From positions 1,426,001 through 1,490,000 of the forward strand of contig JACAXG010000124.1 in NCBI GenBank assembly GCA_018881555.1: DNA of 64,000 nt, read 5' to 3'. Source of the DNA: Amblyornis subalaris. Taxonomy: Eukaryota; Chordata; Aves; Passeriformes; Ptilonorhynchidae. The notes under the pieces were generated by a model that was not told the DNA's origin, searched no databases, and saw only the letters and a program-made list of their open reading frames with translations. Shown in pieces: positions 47,947-61,662 of this stretch (the first letter of the stretch is position 1; each line of letters begins with the position of its first letter). A program made the translations under genes and the position numbers.

Positions 47947-50091
47947 TGCAGCTAGCTCAAACACTGCAGCACTCTCTGCTGCAGGTTCAGCTACTTCTAT
48001 AATATATTGCTGGTATAAGGCAAAACTGAAGTACTGGCCTTCAGAGTAGAAAGTAACTGGGACAAGGATTGTGTTGTGCAGATGTGTTTTGGGGTCAGTG
48101 CTTCCTGAAACTATTTATGAGCACAGTGTTTCACTTGCTTGGGGCTGTATTTAAAGTCAATATCTAGCCTGTAGGCAGCAAGGACCAGCTCTCCCTACAT
48201 AACTGAACTTTTCCAAAACCATATCAGGTTTCTATTATATTGTTTATAGATCCAAATGAGGCTGTGGGCTGGGACTTCTTTGGAGATCAAGTACCCAAAA
48301 GCAGGAGGCAGCAGCTGAGCAGAGAACAGACCCTTAGAAATTCAGCCTCTCTGCTACGCTCTGCCCCAGGCACTGGCAAGTGCCTTTCCTCCTCACTGAA
48401 AGGAGGAGATAGGCAGAGGCTAGAGGTGTCAATCAGGATGTCTTAGCCTGCAAGTCAAAGGATTTAAGATGAAAGAACTTTGTAATGATTGTCTTTATTA
48501 TTAATTAAAAGTAACACAGAAGATTACTGCATAGGAGCACTCCAGAGATGGAGATCAGCTGAGCCCCAAGTATTCCCTTGGCACTGACAAAACAGATGCA
48601 CAATTGAGCAGAGTGTGTATGATGATGTTTGCAAATGACATAAAACACTCAGTTAATTAAGCTTTCTACTCTGATGTGAACAGAAGTCTATTCAATGACC
48701 TAAATGTTGCTCTATTTTTTGTTCTTTTACTATCTTAGGAATTAGGACTTGTAACTTTTGCTGTCCTAGGAATTATGACTAATAACTCGATGACTTAACA
48801 TCACATTTTACTGAACTCCGCCCCCACCCCCATCTGCCAGCCCCAGCCAGTATTGCCATATCCCCAAATTGATAGATCTTCAAATGACATATAAGGGCTT
48901 TCTCTGTAAGATGTAATATTCAAGGAAGGCTCTGACCTATACAAACTCAGAACTGCTCTACAAAATATGCATATGTGATGCAATGGGTTTCTATGCCATG
49001 CTTAAGTACCTAAAAAGGCAAATAGGTGCAATTTTGGTATTGCAGGCATTTTCAAAGCTGCTGACAAAGCATACCTTGGTACAGCTATGTCTCCCTATCA
49101 GCATCCTCAAGGTACCTTAAATATTGTTTATACCATGCAAAGGTACCATAATCAGAAATTATAATCTTCAGTCAAATCTCTTCTTCTTGTCCCTAGCAGC
49201 ATCTCAGCNGCATTTTACTGGATGGGGATGTACCTGTCCCACTCATGAGAGCCTGACAGTATAGCATCCCATATGGCATCTGTACAGCAGACCCAACTTG
49301 GGCATACAGACCAAGCACAGTGTGTGAGTGGGAAAATGTTCCAGTCAGTTAAGATCACCCACTCATCTCCAATCCTATGACTTTAGCCAAAACACCAGTT
49401 ATGGGGACAAATCTGATTTGTATAACTCAGTTCAAGACAGTGTTCCCATACTAGAATCTTCCTTCAAATGGGCTTAATGAGCTGAAACTCTTAAGATTTA
49501 CCTTTACAGGTCCACCTATTACCCCAGTAATTATTTCAGTTATTTTCCACAATCTCCCAGAAATCTGAACAGTATGTTGATCTCCAAAGGCCTGATTCAC
49601 CTTTTGCTCAACTTTAGTGCAGCCTCTAATTATACCAGGGATCATTCCTATCCTTTTTGTATTTTCTATCTTCCTTCTATTGTACATACAGGCATTGCAA
49701 GGATTTTCTTTTTTTTAATCCTGGTGTGTCTTTGCCATAAATAAGCACTATTCACAAGGTAGATTGTCAGCATTTTTGATTTAACAAACTTTCAGTTATA
49801 CAGCTTAGCTGACATCTCACAGATAACACACATCTGCCAAAAAATGGCATGCTTTCCAAATATTTAGTCACCAAAAAAATAATTTTATCAAAAATTGAAA
49901 ATGTTTATTTTTAGTGAAGCCATGGTGGCAATCAGCATCCTTAACAGGTGACTCTATACTTCATATAAATGCATATGTTGAAAAGGCTTACCCAAACTTT
50001 ACATCTCTCTCCTACACTATTGAGCCGTTTTAATGGTGACCTACACAGGTATACAACTGAGAAGACCACAGAGGAAATACTTTATTACAGC
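47947..50091. other. Mostly unique DNA
   Basis: A C-rich run lies at 48819-48835. Protein-like minus-strand frames at 49200-49760 are listed separately. No recognisable transposon or confirmed gene. Confidence 0.5.
49200..49760 (-). pseudogene. Unrecognised protein-like reading-frame fragments, broken
   Basis: A 78-codon minus-strand frame (49687-49451) is rich in G, I, K and V. It stays open upstream to an A8 tract near 49708-49716, where a neighbouring frame is open beyond it. Shortly upstream of its Met it encodes two Cys separated by two residues. Downstream, after its stop, another frame is open at about 49390-49242 and is rich in Trp and Cys. A stop, an apparent frame change and an N at 49209 break any continuous product. 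It could be a decayed cellular gene, part of an endogenous-virus coding region or coincidence. The minus-strand LTR at 47517-47942 lies downstream on the same strand, but nothing links them directly. Confidence 0.2.
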
Positions 50092-50520
50092 ATCACAGAA
50101 TGGACTGCGTTGGAAGGAACCTTTAAACTTCATCAAGTTCCAAACACCCTGCTGTGCACAGGGACACCTTCCACCAGGCCAGGTTGCTCAAAAGCCCATC
50201 CAACCTGGCCTTGAACACTCCCAGAGATGGGGCAGCCACAGCTTCTCTGGACAACCTGTGCCAGGGCCTCACCACCCTCAGAGTAAAAAACTTCTTCCTA
50301 ACATCTACTCTAAACCTAATCTCTTTAGTTTGAATCCATTCCCTCTTGTCCTGTCACTACATGCCCTCGTAAATAGTCTCCTTCCATCTTTCTTGTAGGC
50401 TCTCTTCAGATACTAGTAGGCTGCAATTAGGTCACCCCACAGCCTTCTCTTCTCAGGCTGGACAATCCCAATTATCTTAGCCTTAGATATGAGGGCTTTT
50501 TCCCTCTTCTATCCTCTTTG
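50092..50520 (-). mobile_element. CR1 LINE, about 430 bp, 5'-truncated
   Basis: The plus strand reads ATCACAGAATGGACTGCGTT at the element's 3' end, then GGACACCTTCCACCAGGCCA, GGTTGCTC, CATCCAACCTGGCCTTGAAC and CTCCAGAGATGGGGCAGCCACAG-type phrases. CTGTGCCAGGGCCTCACCAC, CCTCTTGTCCTGTCACTACA and CTTCTCTTCTCAGGCTGGAC follow. This is the antisense of a common CR1 subfamily and is the longest and best preserved CR1 in the window. Its right edge lies near CCTCTTTGAGAA. Confidence 0.96.
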
Positions 50521-53500
50521 AGAAAAATAAACCAAGAGACCCAGCAGTATGCGGGGTGGTAACAGCATAGAATTGAAATTAAAATGTGCAAGTTCTGAAA
50601 CTGTGAAGAATTAGGCAATTGACATTTAGCCAAGATCAGGACAAATATGCATGTGAGATCTTTTATTTAAGCATGTAAATAAATTGAAATTAAATGAATG
50701 AACTCTCCTGAAGTTTGACAAGTCTACAGTACGCAAAGCTTAGTAGGTAGAATTTAGAGGGGTTGGGAGAAAGAGAGGGGGTGTTGGAAGGAAACTGGGA
50801 AATTTCAACAGAAAACAAAGGTTTTAAGGTGATAGTTACTCAACTGCACGTAACTCAAGGGGTCTAGGGATTGAAATTCTTCAGGAAAAAGAGGAACTTT
50901 CACCTTCTGAATACATTGCTTGTCTTTGATACACAAGAAAAGAATATTTTATATTCTTATGCACACCCCCGCCCTTTTTTCTTTGTTCCAGTATAAGTAA
51001 AAAATGCAGAAGCAAAGAATAAAGTAAAAATATGACTTCAAACCAATTCAGAGAAACCTGAAAAGCTGTCAGGAATAAGAGTCTAGGGGCTTAGAAAAGC
51101 ACTGAAGTGGGGAAGGGGGAAGGGGGGAGTAGAGAGACAAGCAACCAACTTTCCTTTAATTCCTGTGCTGCAGTGACCTTGTGAATGTTACAAAATCTTT
51201 TATGCACAGTCTCAAACAGACTTTTTGTTGCGTGAATTTTTTTTCATCTGAGCACCGCTTACTTTTAGAGGGGAGGAGAGACTTGGGGTTTGATAAATTG
51301 AGATCTGAATTTAGCTTGCCATACACCAAAACCAATTAAATCAGGTTGAGTAGCTCAAGAGACATTTTTAGTTTTCTGCTGAATAATCAGAAAGTATTAA
51401 TAGTGCTTTGAACGAAAAATATGGAAAAAGTGTGCTCAAGGGAAAGAGAAAATTTTGAATTGATGGAAATTTAAATGAAATGAGTGGTCTCAGGTAACTA
51501 GGAAAAAACCTAAATCACGATGCACTAACTCTGTGATACTTCTAGCCTGTGTATAGGGGATCTGTTTCCAAAACAATGCTTTATAAACAATGAAAGAACA
51601 AATGCAAAATTTAACAGAATTAGGAGCTAGGATAAGAATGCACATCTCGCAGAGAGATATCATGGGGATCCTAAATGTTAAGTTCTCTGAACCAGAGACT
51701 TTTCTTTAGCTCCATGTGTATCAAAAAATGAGTCCTTAAATCCACCTGCTGGAGACACATAAATTGATGAATAAATAAATTATTCCATAAAGCAACCTGC
51801 TTTCTTCAAACCAGATATACATACAAATCTTGGAATACAAGTTTAGCCTTGTAATAGCTTGAAGAAATAATTTTTGACTATTCAAAGAACAACATTACAA
51901 TATCTAGTGTGCTGCAAAAAAATACCCATGAAACCAGCTCTCAAAAGCAGAGTGTGAGAGAGTGAAGAAGGGACAAGGTACTGGTATGCATCACTTCATC
52001 TAAGAAGTTTAATTACACACCAACGTGAGAAGATAATGGCACAAGAATAAAGTTTCAAAAAGGAGACAATGGAAAGGAAATACATAAACCTTATATTTAC
52101 TAATACTATGCAGGACAGTGAAATATTTTTACTCCTCCAGTGCAGAGCTTTTAACCACAACTGTGCATTTTATGATAAAAGGCGTGTTTCAGATGGTGCC
52201 ATGTGCTAGTTAAGAGATGGAAATCTACCAAAGCAACACTGCACTGCAGGAAAAGATCCAGAGGCTTTCCTCTGGCTCTTCAGAGGTAAGCAGTTTTAGA
52301 CACTTCTAGGACCACTTCATAACAAACATCATAAAAGGTTTTGAGGTGAGCTGTGACTACTACGGGACAGATCATACCACTAAGAAAAGAGCAGGTCTGG
52401 GGAGTTCATTAGGGCTGTACTCTAAGTTACAGGACTAGTTTTCACCAACACAACCAAAAATTAATTGATACTTGCTGTCATTGTAGCCACGATAGCGGAA
52501 AGCTAACAAATCTGTTTCTATTTTTCAAGTATAGTTTGCAGCCTGCACTGTTCTTCACTGTGCTTCGTTTAAGAACTACATCACTGCCCAGTAAGACCTT
52601 GGTACTTCCATGTAAGTGTTGCTAATAAAGCACATATTTGTTACAAGTAGTTATATCCAACCACTCCTGGCATTCCTCCAGATCATACACACAGTATGGG
52701 TTTTGTGCATTTGAAGCAGCAAAGGGACAGACTTCTTTTTAAATAAACTTTGTATAGAAAACTTGTTGAATAAGTCTGAAACTTGCAGCAATCTTAAAAA
52801 AGCCACAATTGCAAAATGCACCCTCAAAGGGAGATTTACCAAAAAAAAAGTCAATAAAGGCTATGAAAAAAAATAAAGTATTTGAATCTATTTACTGTAT
52901 TTACTGAAAGTTTAATTTTCAAAAGAGTCCAAGACTACTCATAGTTGAAGTCAATACCACTTTATCTGTTAGTTGTGCCAGTATATAGGCAGAAAATGTT
53001 TTGCAATTGGTTACTAATTGCAACTTCAAAACAATACAATATACATATACACTTAAAATATCTTCTTCAAAACATGTTTGAAGTATCTGGATGCCTTTTT
53101 TTGTAACTTGACTGTCATTTTGAATTAACAGAAATTGTTCTGCTCCTTGCTTTTTATTATGCCTATGTCACTTCCAGCTTTATCCATACAAGGGGTAGAA
53201 CGAAGTATCTCCTGACTTTGCTGGATAGCAGAGTTGAAACATGATGATGTATAGAGGATGCAAATATTTCCAAGTTATGTCCAAATGAAGATTCAGGGAA
53301 AACATATATTCTTCTTATGAATTACCTAATACTTCTTTAGCTCTGCTAAGCTGAATATTTTCTAATTAAGCACTAGCTCTCTTATTCATTAAATGCCCTT
53401 CTGTAAATTCAAGCATTTTCAGCAGAGTGATAATAAGGAAACTGATTTGAAATTAAGTGAAAAGGTTCTATACATTCTTGATGTGTTGAAAAAACCCATG

Positions 53501-55517
53501 TCTTCTAAACAATACTGAGGCCAAGAAAAAAGGTTTTTCCCTCTATAATACAGAATTTTAAAAGTCTATTCCTAATTAGTTTAATTATTCCATCAATATC
53601 ATGGCTGTTAACTTTTTCAGTCTCATTCTTTTCTGTATTTTAAATCCAAGAAAGGGAGTTAACTGCTGACTGCAACAGCTTATTTCATGCTACAGTCCTT
53701 TAGCAGAACCTCAATAAAAACAATCTGACTGTGGGCTCGCTCTGGACGTGCAGCAGGAAAATCTTACAGCTTTCCTCCATGTACGTCATAGGATAAAAGA
53801 CTACTTGCACAGTCTCCAAATTCAATGCTTATTTATCCCAAATGCCATCTCAGAGAAACAGTGGGATTCTGTCTCACAGGCTGCACAGATCCACTTGTTA
53901 TCAACTCCAGGCCCCTGCCTTTGCTTTTCCCGTCCCTGCTTTGCTGTATCTCATACTCCTTTCAGGATCTCTTCCTTGCTCTCTACTCACGTGCTCCTGG
54001 GACACTGCAATAAAGGAGTGCACTCTTATCCTTCCTGGGGAAATTCTGTGGAGAAAACAGGGAGCCCTATACAAGAAGAATTTTGTTTTCTTGCCAGACT
54101 CCGTGAACAAGACAGTGGGTTCTTCACACAAAAAAAAAAAAAAAAAAGGCTCCTCCTGATTTCACTAATATGTGGTGTTTCCTAGATCATTCCAGCCTAT
54201 TTCTGGATTTATAGGATTCCTAACATGACACTGTTTCTACAGCAAAAAAGAGAAGATAAAACTTCTCGTACATTTCTTCTAGGGGTCCCTTTCATTATCT
54301 CCAGAAAGTAAGGGAAATAAAAAAGTGTCATGGGTCAAAATAATTCCTGTCAAGGCTTTCTCCTATTTTTCATTGAACTGTGTCTCTCCACCTGGCTGAC
54401 ACAGCTTCTTTCCTCTTTCAGCCTCTGCATGATGGAGAGGACTTCTTAACATTCCCAGGAGCTGCTTAAACTATTATGGTTAAGCGCTATCGCTGACTGA
54501 CTGTGAAGTTCATTTCAAGAGTTGGGAGCATAATTATTACTACTCCATTTAGACTGGATTGTCATTTCAACTACTCTCCTAGGTGCTTTATGACTGTCCA
54601 ACTTCACAATAGCCAAAAAAGGGAGTCCTTTTTCAGATGACCTGTTTCCATCTAGAAGCTGCAGTTATAATTGCACAGGTCTGTGGCAGTACTTTTTAAA
54701 ATAGAAAATTTCAAACCAGTCAGAATTATCTCAGTTCTTAATTTGAAACAGTATTTCAGAATTAGCTTGATTTGAGACATTAGAAGTTCTTTTGACAGTA
54801 TCAATAGTTTTTTTCCAAACTGAATAAAACATCTCTGTAGACACACTCATTTGGGGTTTTTACTCACAGAAGAAACACATCTTTACAAATTATATTTAAT
54901 CTATGACAAAAGTTTTCATGTTTGTCAGCTATAAACTCATTTTTCCATACCCTTAATCACAACCAAAGTTTTGTAATATAGTGATGTAGAGACTGAATTT
55001 CTCCAATTTCTAATATACAACTTACATGAAGATTAATTTTTTAAAAAAAAAAGAAATTATGCAATCAGGATATCAAGAAAATGCTACACAGAGGTGCATG
55101 GTCCTCTAATTCAGATTCTATAGAGACACATAGAGTATAATCTATTATTGAGGACAAGAATAAAGAACACATTTTCTTCTCACTTGGATACCATTATAGG
55201 AAATAGCATTGTGCTTAATTTGCCATTAACATAAATAATTATCTAAGTTTTTAAAAGTGTCTCCTCATTTACCAGTTACTAGTATTTTTTTATTGCTTTA
55301 TATATGTTTAAATTCTGTAACTGTAAAATACTCTACCATTTTCCTTTCTAGCTGCTTTGACAGATAACATTTGCAAGAACTATGTATGTACTTGGGAAAT
55401 ACTAAGTTAAGCATTATAATTTCTTGCTTGTGTATAATATAGATTGATTATTCCCAAATACACCTGACATTTTAAAATAAGTGTTTACTGCAAGTAGCAA
55501 AGAAACAAGAGGGAATA
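50521..55517. other. Unique DNA, no gene seen
   Basis: A purine-rich GGGGAAGGGGGAAGGGGGGA tract lies near 51110-51128, an 8-bp-arm hairpin at 53001-53023 and an 18-nt A run at 54130-54147. The open frame at 53748-54185 (145 codons) shows no domain and runs through the A tract, so I do not call it a gene. Confidence 0.55.
54130..54147. repeat. A homopolymer run
   Basis: Eighteen A's following TTCTTCACAC. An AATAAA lies about 120 bp upstream, too far to be the cleavage signal of a processed retrocopy, and no recognisable gene sequence precedes it. Confidence 0.85.
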
Positions 55518-55610
55518 CTCCAGATCTCACTTTAAATCCAAGCTCAGGCACTCATTCAATGTGTGACCTCAGGCAACAGACTTGACCTCTTTCTAGTTCA
55601 GTCAATTCAG
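55518..55610 (+). repeat. MIR-type SINE relic
   Basis: TTTAAATCCAAGCTCAGGCA, then CTCATTCAATGTGTGACCTC, AGGCAACAGACTTGACCTCT and TTCTAGTTCAG parallel the sense MIR core (AATCCCAGCTCTGCCACT, TAGCTGTGTGACCTTGGGCA, AGTCACTTAACCTCT and CTGTGCCTCAG). The order and spacing hold over roughly 90 bp. MIRs are rare in bird genomes and surviving copies have occasionally been kept as regulatory sequence. Confidence 0.7.
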
Positions 55611-58600
55611 CTGGCTAAGAGCAGGAAATCATTGAAAACCAGATGCTGCATCTAAAAGCAGACCTTCCCCAGGTAAATAAATTACAAGAGAGCCACAGGG
55701 ATGGAGGAATATAGTGTTTCTTATTGTAAGAGTCAGGAAGGCATATGGATGTAAACTGGAAATAAGCCAGAGGTCTTTTAGCCTCAAGCTTTACTTTGAT
55801 ATCTGAACAATAGCATTTTCAATGCTGTACAGATACTAAGATTTTTGTGCTATAGCTAGACTGCAAGATTAGACTATCTTTATTCAAATGTACTCAGATC
55901 ATGGAATCAAGATGGTGGGGTTTTTTTATTTTGCCCAAATTACTGTTCACAGACATCTGAAGTATTAACACCAATGCCTGATCACATCTGCAATAATGTA
56001 AGACAACAGCCAAGATTCAGATTTCTAAGGACTTTGGGAACTACTGGAAATGAATTCTGTGGTAATTTTGGAATACTAGGAGAGTTTGGGTCTCTTTTTT
56101 CTGTGAAGCGGAGAATGCTCACATCTTCCTAGCATTTCTTCCTTTTTCCATCTATCCAGCTCACATCAAACCTCTCTAGATTATTGTTGTGGCTGCCAGA
56201 GTTACAAGCACAAAGGTCACCTAGGTTTCAGAACAGAAGCAACATACCACACCCTGTCCCACCAACATAAAATGGAAAAGAAAGAGTAAAAGTGGAAAGG
56301 TTTATATATGGTTCACTTTTCCTACATCTAGTAGAATGGCTGCTATTGCTCATCCAGATCTCTAAATCTTTGGGACAAACCACTAATGCACCTACACGGT
56401 CAACTTTTGATCTGAACATTGAACAAATATAATTGAAAATATTCATGGAGATGACATAATCCTGCAGCTTGGTTAGACCACTAATAAACAGGCTGGAGGA
56501 AAGCAGAAACTGATTTATTAGGTGTGGCTTTTAGAAGGTATTAAAATGTACAGGAAAGCTTCACAGAATGTTCAGTAACTGACACTAGAGAAGGTTCTGT
56601 CTACTGTGACAATACAGCAGGACATGGAAGATTCTCAACCCTCTTGACAACTAGTTACACCACATTTGTCACAAAGCTCAAACCACATTTACCAAAACCT
56701 GAAAGAATTTATATCTAGTAGCAGCCTGAATATCAAGAACTTAAAAACTTGTTTATAGTCATTAACTTTTGCAGGAATGTAAGTAGCACATTATTAAATT
56801 CTAAGCATTATACATAATCCTGTAAACACTTTAATGTGTTATTGGTTGGTTTCTCTGACATTAAGCTGTTCTGAAAAAAGTAATGTTAATAGCCCGCAGG
56901 TAATAAATGTATCCTTTTTTTATAGATTATTTTGGTATAAAATTACCTAACGAATAGGTTTGTTTATTTATGCCCACCTAACAAAATACTCATATAAATA
57001 ACTATTTATGGTGGAATATTTACCTAAGACAGCTGAGAGAACAGACTTTGAAGGTGAACAGCACATGGATAATAAATTGTTACAAATCAACCATAAATCA
57101 TAATTCTTTGATTTTTGAAAACAGAAATTTAACCAAAACAAGCCAGCCATAATAGTTGTAACTTCTGAACTGTGAATCCAGATGTTGTGTCTTCTGATTC
57201 TCATCCCTTCCACAATTCAGAAAAGGTTCTGTGCTACACAAACAGTTGCTGTGCTTTTGTATAGCTACAACAGCTATCAAGTAGGCATGCAATTTTTCCA
57301 CAGGAGTCATGAAATAGAGTAAGCCTGAGCAGTCACACTCTGTTATGTCTGTTTTCTCTACATTAGTCTCTTGTCCAAAGACTATATACCCGTAGGAATT
57401 ATTTTTTGCCTTTATGATCCAATGTCTTGGTAATTGTATTGTAGTTCAAATGCAAACATATCTGTGCATGTGTGTCTACACATGCATGCATAGACACATT
57501 TTTTAAGTAAGAGAAGAAAAAATATTGCAAGGAATACACTCAGACTGAGATCTGGGTGCAATAGTGATTCTGACTCAAACTTACTAGGCCAACACTGAAT
57601 AAATTCTCTGGTTTTGATTAATACCTTCAAATAAAATTCTGCTAAGTACTGTTATAACCCTGCCTGGAATTCTAAATTCTCTATCAGGTATTTTCTCTCT
57701 GCCACTGCATGTATAAGGAAGAAACACAGAAGGATAGAGACCTCATTTGAAACTGCTGAAACAAGGGTTACCATAAAATAATTCTGATCGATGTTGACTA
57801 GTAGAGAAAGGACCATCAAAAAGTTTCTGCAAAAAACAAAAAATAATAATCACCGCTCGTTTAGCAGAAAAAAAATGGAGGAGAAAAATGGCATTTGCTT
57901 CTTATCGTAAATAGATGCAAAATGATAGAACTTTTCCTGTAATCAAGACTGAAGATAATACAAACCATTATCTTTCCATATTAGATAATTCAGTAATACC
58001 ATTAACTGTTTAGTTTTCCATTTAAATATCAGTCCTTGAAAAAAAGGTCAATACAAGCTTTTAACATAACACTAGAAANAAATGACAAATTTAATTTAGG
58101 CTTGCAGCATCCCACTTTCTGGAAGCACTTGATTTCCTGATCTCAATTAAGAAAAGGCAGCATGTCAATGAAATGAGCGTTTTTACTACAGAACCCGTTG
58201 CAGCAAGGTCCAGAAATCAATCAGGCACCATGAAGACGAATTTTTGCAGCATTTCTATGTAAGCATTAAGCACTCTAAAACCTCATGTCAGACATTCAGG
58301 CTTCCTATACAGTTAACAGAAACAGGGATCTTAAAACAGAATCCCAATAGTCAGTAAAAAAAGCATTAACTAAAATAAAAACAAAAGAGGTAATACCACC
58401 TTTATTCTCTTATTTATCCTGGTTTGGTGCACTATTTCTTCCTTACTACCCAGTTCCTGCCCCCTCTCAGAGTCCTCAGCCTTATACTTGCTTCCATCTG
58501 CTACACTCATTTATTCAGGGATTAAGCAAAGGGATGTCATATGTCATTTTAGAAACAAGGGCTGCTCCTTTCTTTTCTGTACTGACATCAAAATTTTTTT

Positions 58601-61600
58601 TTGGTTAAAACACATACTACCCTTCCCNAGCAGAGCACTCTTCTTGCTAGGTTGGGAGCTGTTCTGGAACTATGAAACCTCACTAAATCTTTGATGTGAA
58701 CAAACCCGCATAAGCTTTATATAGCTGAAATACATGTGAGTGGTATTGCTTTTGTCTGCTAAAATGTAAAATGAGTTAATGAATGATGAGGTGTTAATTC
58801 ATTCTTCATAAAATAATTTTTCCTTTTCCTTAATTTTGCAGCTATATTGTCACAGTTTATGCCTGTTCGTCTATTTAATAAACCTAAAAGCACAATCACA
58901 AGATAAGCAACTAACAATTACAAGAAATAAAGAACAAGTAACCACAACTTGATGAGGACTGTAATATAAGCTTTAACTTGCATTAAAATNTTCCAGTCTT
59001 TTTGAGATATTCCAAGAAGGTGAAGCTGTGTGTTAGACGTGTTTTCTCACAAATAAAAAAAATTAGTAAAGTCATCAGTGAAGCTCCTATTTCGATTTTG
59101 TGCTTTCGGGGTTACTAACCAAGTTTAGGGTTTCCGGGATTACACTTTTGGAGTTAGGTACATACATTTCACCATTTCTTCCTAAATAAACCTCCTTATT
59201 TTTTTCTTTACTAGAACTCAGGAAAAGACTTTAGACGCAATTCTCATTCTTTCTCTTTTCCCTGATGTGTTCAAATCAATCATGAGAGAACCCTGTTCAA
59301 AGGGAAGCCACTGACTGAAGTCTCTCCAGGGTTGTACTGCCAGACACATTTGAAAAGATGTCAGTAAGAACTCTAATTTATCACTGAAGAATAATGATTG
59401 CAGGTACTTTTAAGTCCTGCAAGGTCTTTGAAACAGCTCTGCGATTTAGTGAATGGCATAAGATGTGCTGGCTTTCAATTACCACAGAACAAGAACTTCC
59501 ATTGCAAGGTCCAACTCCTAACTGCTTCTGCAGAAAGAAAAAGAACTGAAACGGGTATGTGGAAACAGTCAGAATGTGATAGCAGGGTCCTGTGGGCACA
59601 AAGACAGCAGTGATGTACAAGCAACAGTCTCAGGGCTGTAGAAAGAATGAAACATTCAAAAAAGCAGTATTTTTTGAATGCCAACAGGCCTATGAATTTA
59701 GGCCATATGCAAGTAGTAAAGGTCTATACTTGAAACAGATTTTACAAAAGAAGGTTGAACAGAGGGAGGGAAAAATTAAAGTGAAAATTATAAAAACAAG
59801 AGGACCTAAATGAAAACTGTGTAGTTTCACATTTCTAAGGAAAAAAAATCAAAGCCTAATTGAACAAATGGATAACAGCAAAAACAATCACAAGTAACAA
59901 TAGCAAGAACAATCCCAGGATACTTATGGATACTGTATGGTTTAGAAAATGATATTAAATCATGTTCAAGCAATGAGTTAAGACTAGACAATAACTGACC
60001 ATTAAAAGTAACCTCCAAATTGCTTCAATTACTTTCTAATGTCAATAAAACACTAATTGAACTATGTGAAATGACATTGCTTTAACACCCAGTTAACAGC
60101 TTGCATCAACAGCCATAAATTTAGCCCTATCTTTGTATCAGATAATTAGTGGCAACTGTAAGATCTATATCAAGCTGCACATTAAGGTTGGCTTAAAATT
60201 ATTTCATACTAAGTAATGTGGGTCAATTCATACAGCAAGTCATTTTGCAAGATAAGAACTGAACTCACTAAATATTTCTATTTAATATAACAATCTGAAA
60301 GACTGACAAAGGACTCATCTGCAAAAACATTCAACAATATTATCCAGACTGTTCTGCAATGTGTCACATTCTGGTTCTGAAGAAGATCCAGATGCCACAT
60401 TTGCACATTCTGGTGAATTTTAAGACCGGTGGTTGGAAAAGCTTGGAAATCATTCATTTTGCATGTAGAATAAGTTCAAATTCCCAACATAAGGAGAGTG
60501 GTACTTGTCTATGAAATCCAGACAGGCACAAATCTGCTCCCCCAAAATTATACATCATGACATTCACTGAAGAGTAAAGCTCTTACCCATTTCAAGTTTG
60601 TTTAAGAATGTTGCAATAAATATTTGCAAACAAGACAAAGCATCAAGTCGTGATAACTGACACAAAAGAACTAACAGCCCTGTTGCATGCCCTATCAGTT
60701 TAGCTAATGGTTGAACAGAGGCACCATCCTAGTTTTAAATATCAGAAATGGAAATATTTATTCCATGCTATCACACCCTGCAAGTATATTGCTGAAGCCT
60801 AACTGAAAGCATGCAAACATAAGACATGTATGAGCTTTGGAAGAATAAGTACCTTTCAATCTTCCTCTGAATTATTTCCTCAATGCAGGTACTTTAAAAT
60901 TCTTAGTGATGGGAATAGTACATCATCTTTTCTCTGCATAACAGGAAGAAATTACAATTTTTCAATAATATCAGCTGGGTAGAGATCCAACCATCAATTA
61001 ATAACATCAATAGCTATTCTAAACAATCAAATTAACTTTTCTGATTTAATATCTAATTTTCATATTTTCATTTTCCATTCAGCTCTAATAATCATATTGC
61101 CTTTACGGGCTTGAAGTATTAGATCATCTCATACATGGATCTTATGGTTGAAAGTTCCTATCTGGCCACCCTGAATCATCATATCTAAGAACAAAGTTAT
61201 AAGGCTAAAACACAGTTCAGACCTGGACTGAACTCTTTTTGGACACAGTTTCAACTGTCTTCCAAATGTTATAGGTATCTACTGGCTGACATTCACCAAA
61301 CCATCAATTTACTCTTTTTAAAGACATTGAACAGACCATTTATGACCACTGGATTTAGGGTGGATTTTGAGAATTGATGTTAAAAGTCTTGCAGAAAGAT
61401 GCATATGACACAAGAAAGCAACTGTTTTCTATTTCCAGTATAAACTAGATCATGCAGGCAACAGAAACAGAGAAAATCATCCTCATGCACCAGGGCTCTC
61501 AGATATCACAGAAGGAACCCAGTTATTACAAAATCAGAAGTTTGACTCCTGATGCTTCTGTTAATGCTTTCCAATCTACTTATTCGTTTTAAGGTTTCAT

Positions 61601-61662
61601 CAGTTATAAAATCCAATTCAAATGTCCTGTTCACATCCCAGGAACAATTACAGAAATGCCAA
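55611..61662. other. Unique DNA, no gene seen
   Basis: Alternative hairpins lie at 57465-57498. A stretch near 60215-60265 loosely resembles antisense MIR but is too weak to call. No gene recognised. Confidence 0.55.

Noticed and set aside
47517..49760. Provirus with a 3' LTR at 47517-47942 and coding remains at 49200-49760
   Set aside because: The LTR has its own CTCC duplication on both sides and no purine tract adjoins it, so it looks solo. The coding-like region has no recognised viral motif.
54009..54147. Processed pseudogene suggested by AATAAA followed by an A run
   Set aside because: The signal is about 120 bp from the A run, no gene is recognisable upstream and no target duplication was seen.
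53748..54185. 145-codon open frame ending in a Lys-rich stretch
   Set aside because: No recognisable domain. The Lys run is just the 18-nt A tract, overlapping frames are also open, and the composition is not coding-like.
60215..60265. Possible third MIR fragment, antisense
   Set aside because: Only scattered matches to the 3' part of MIR, below what I can separate from chance.
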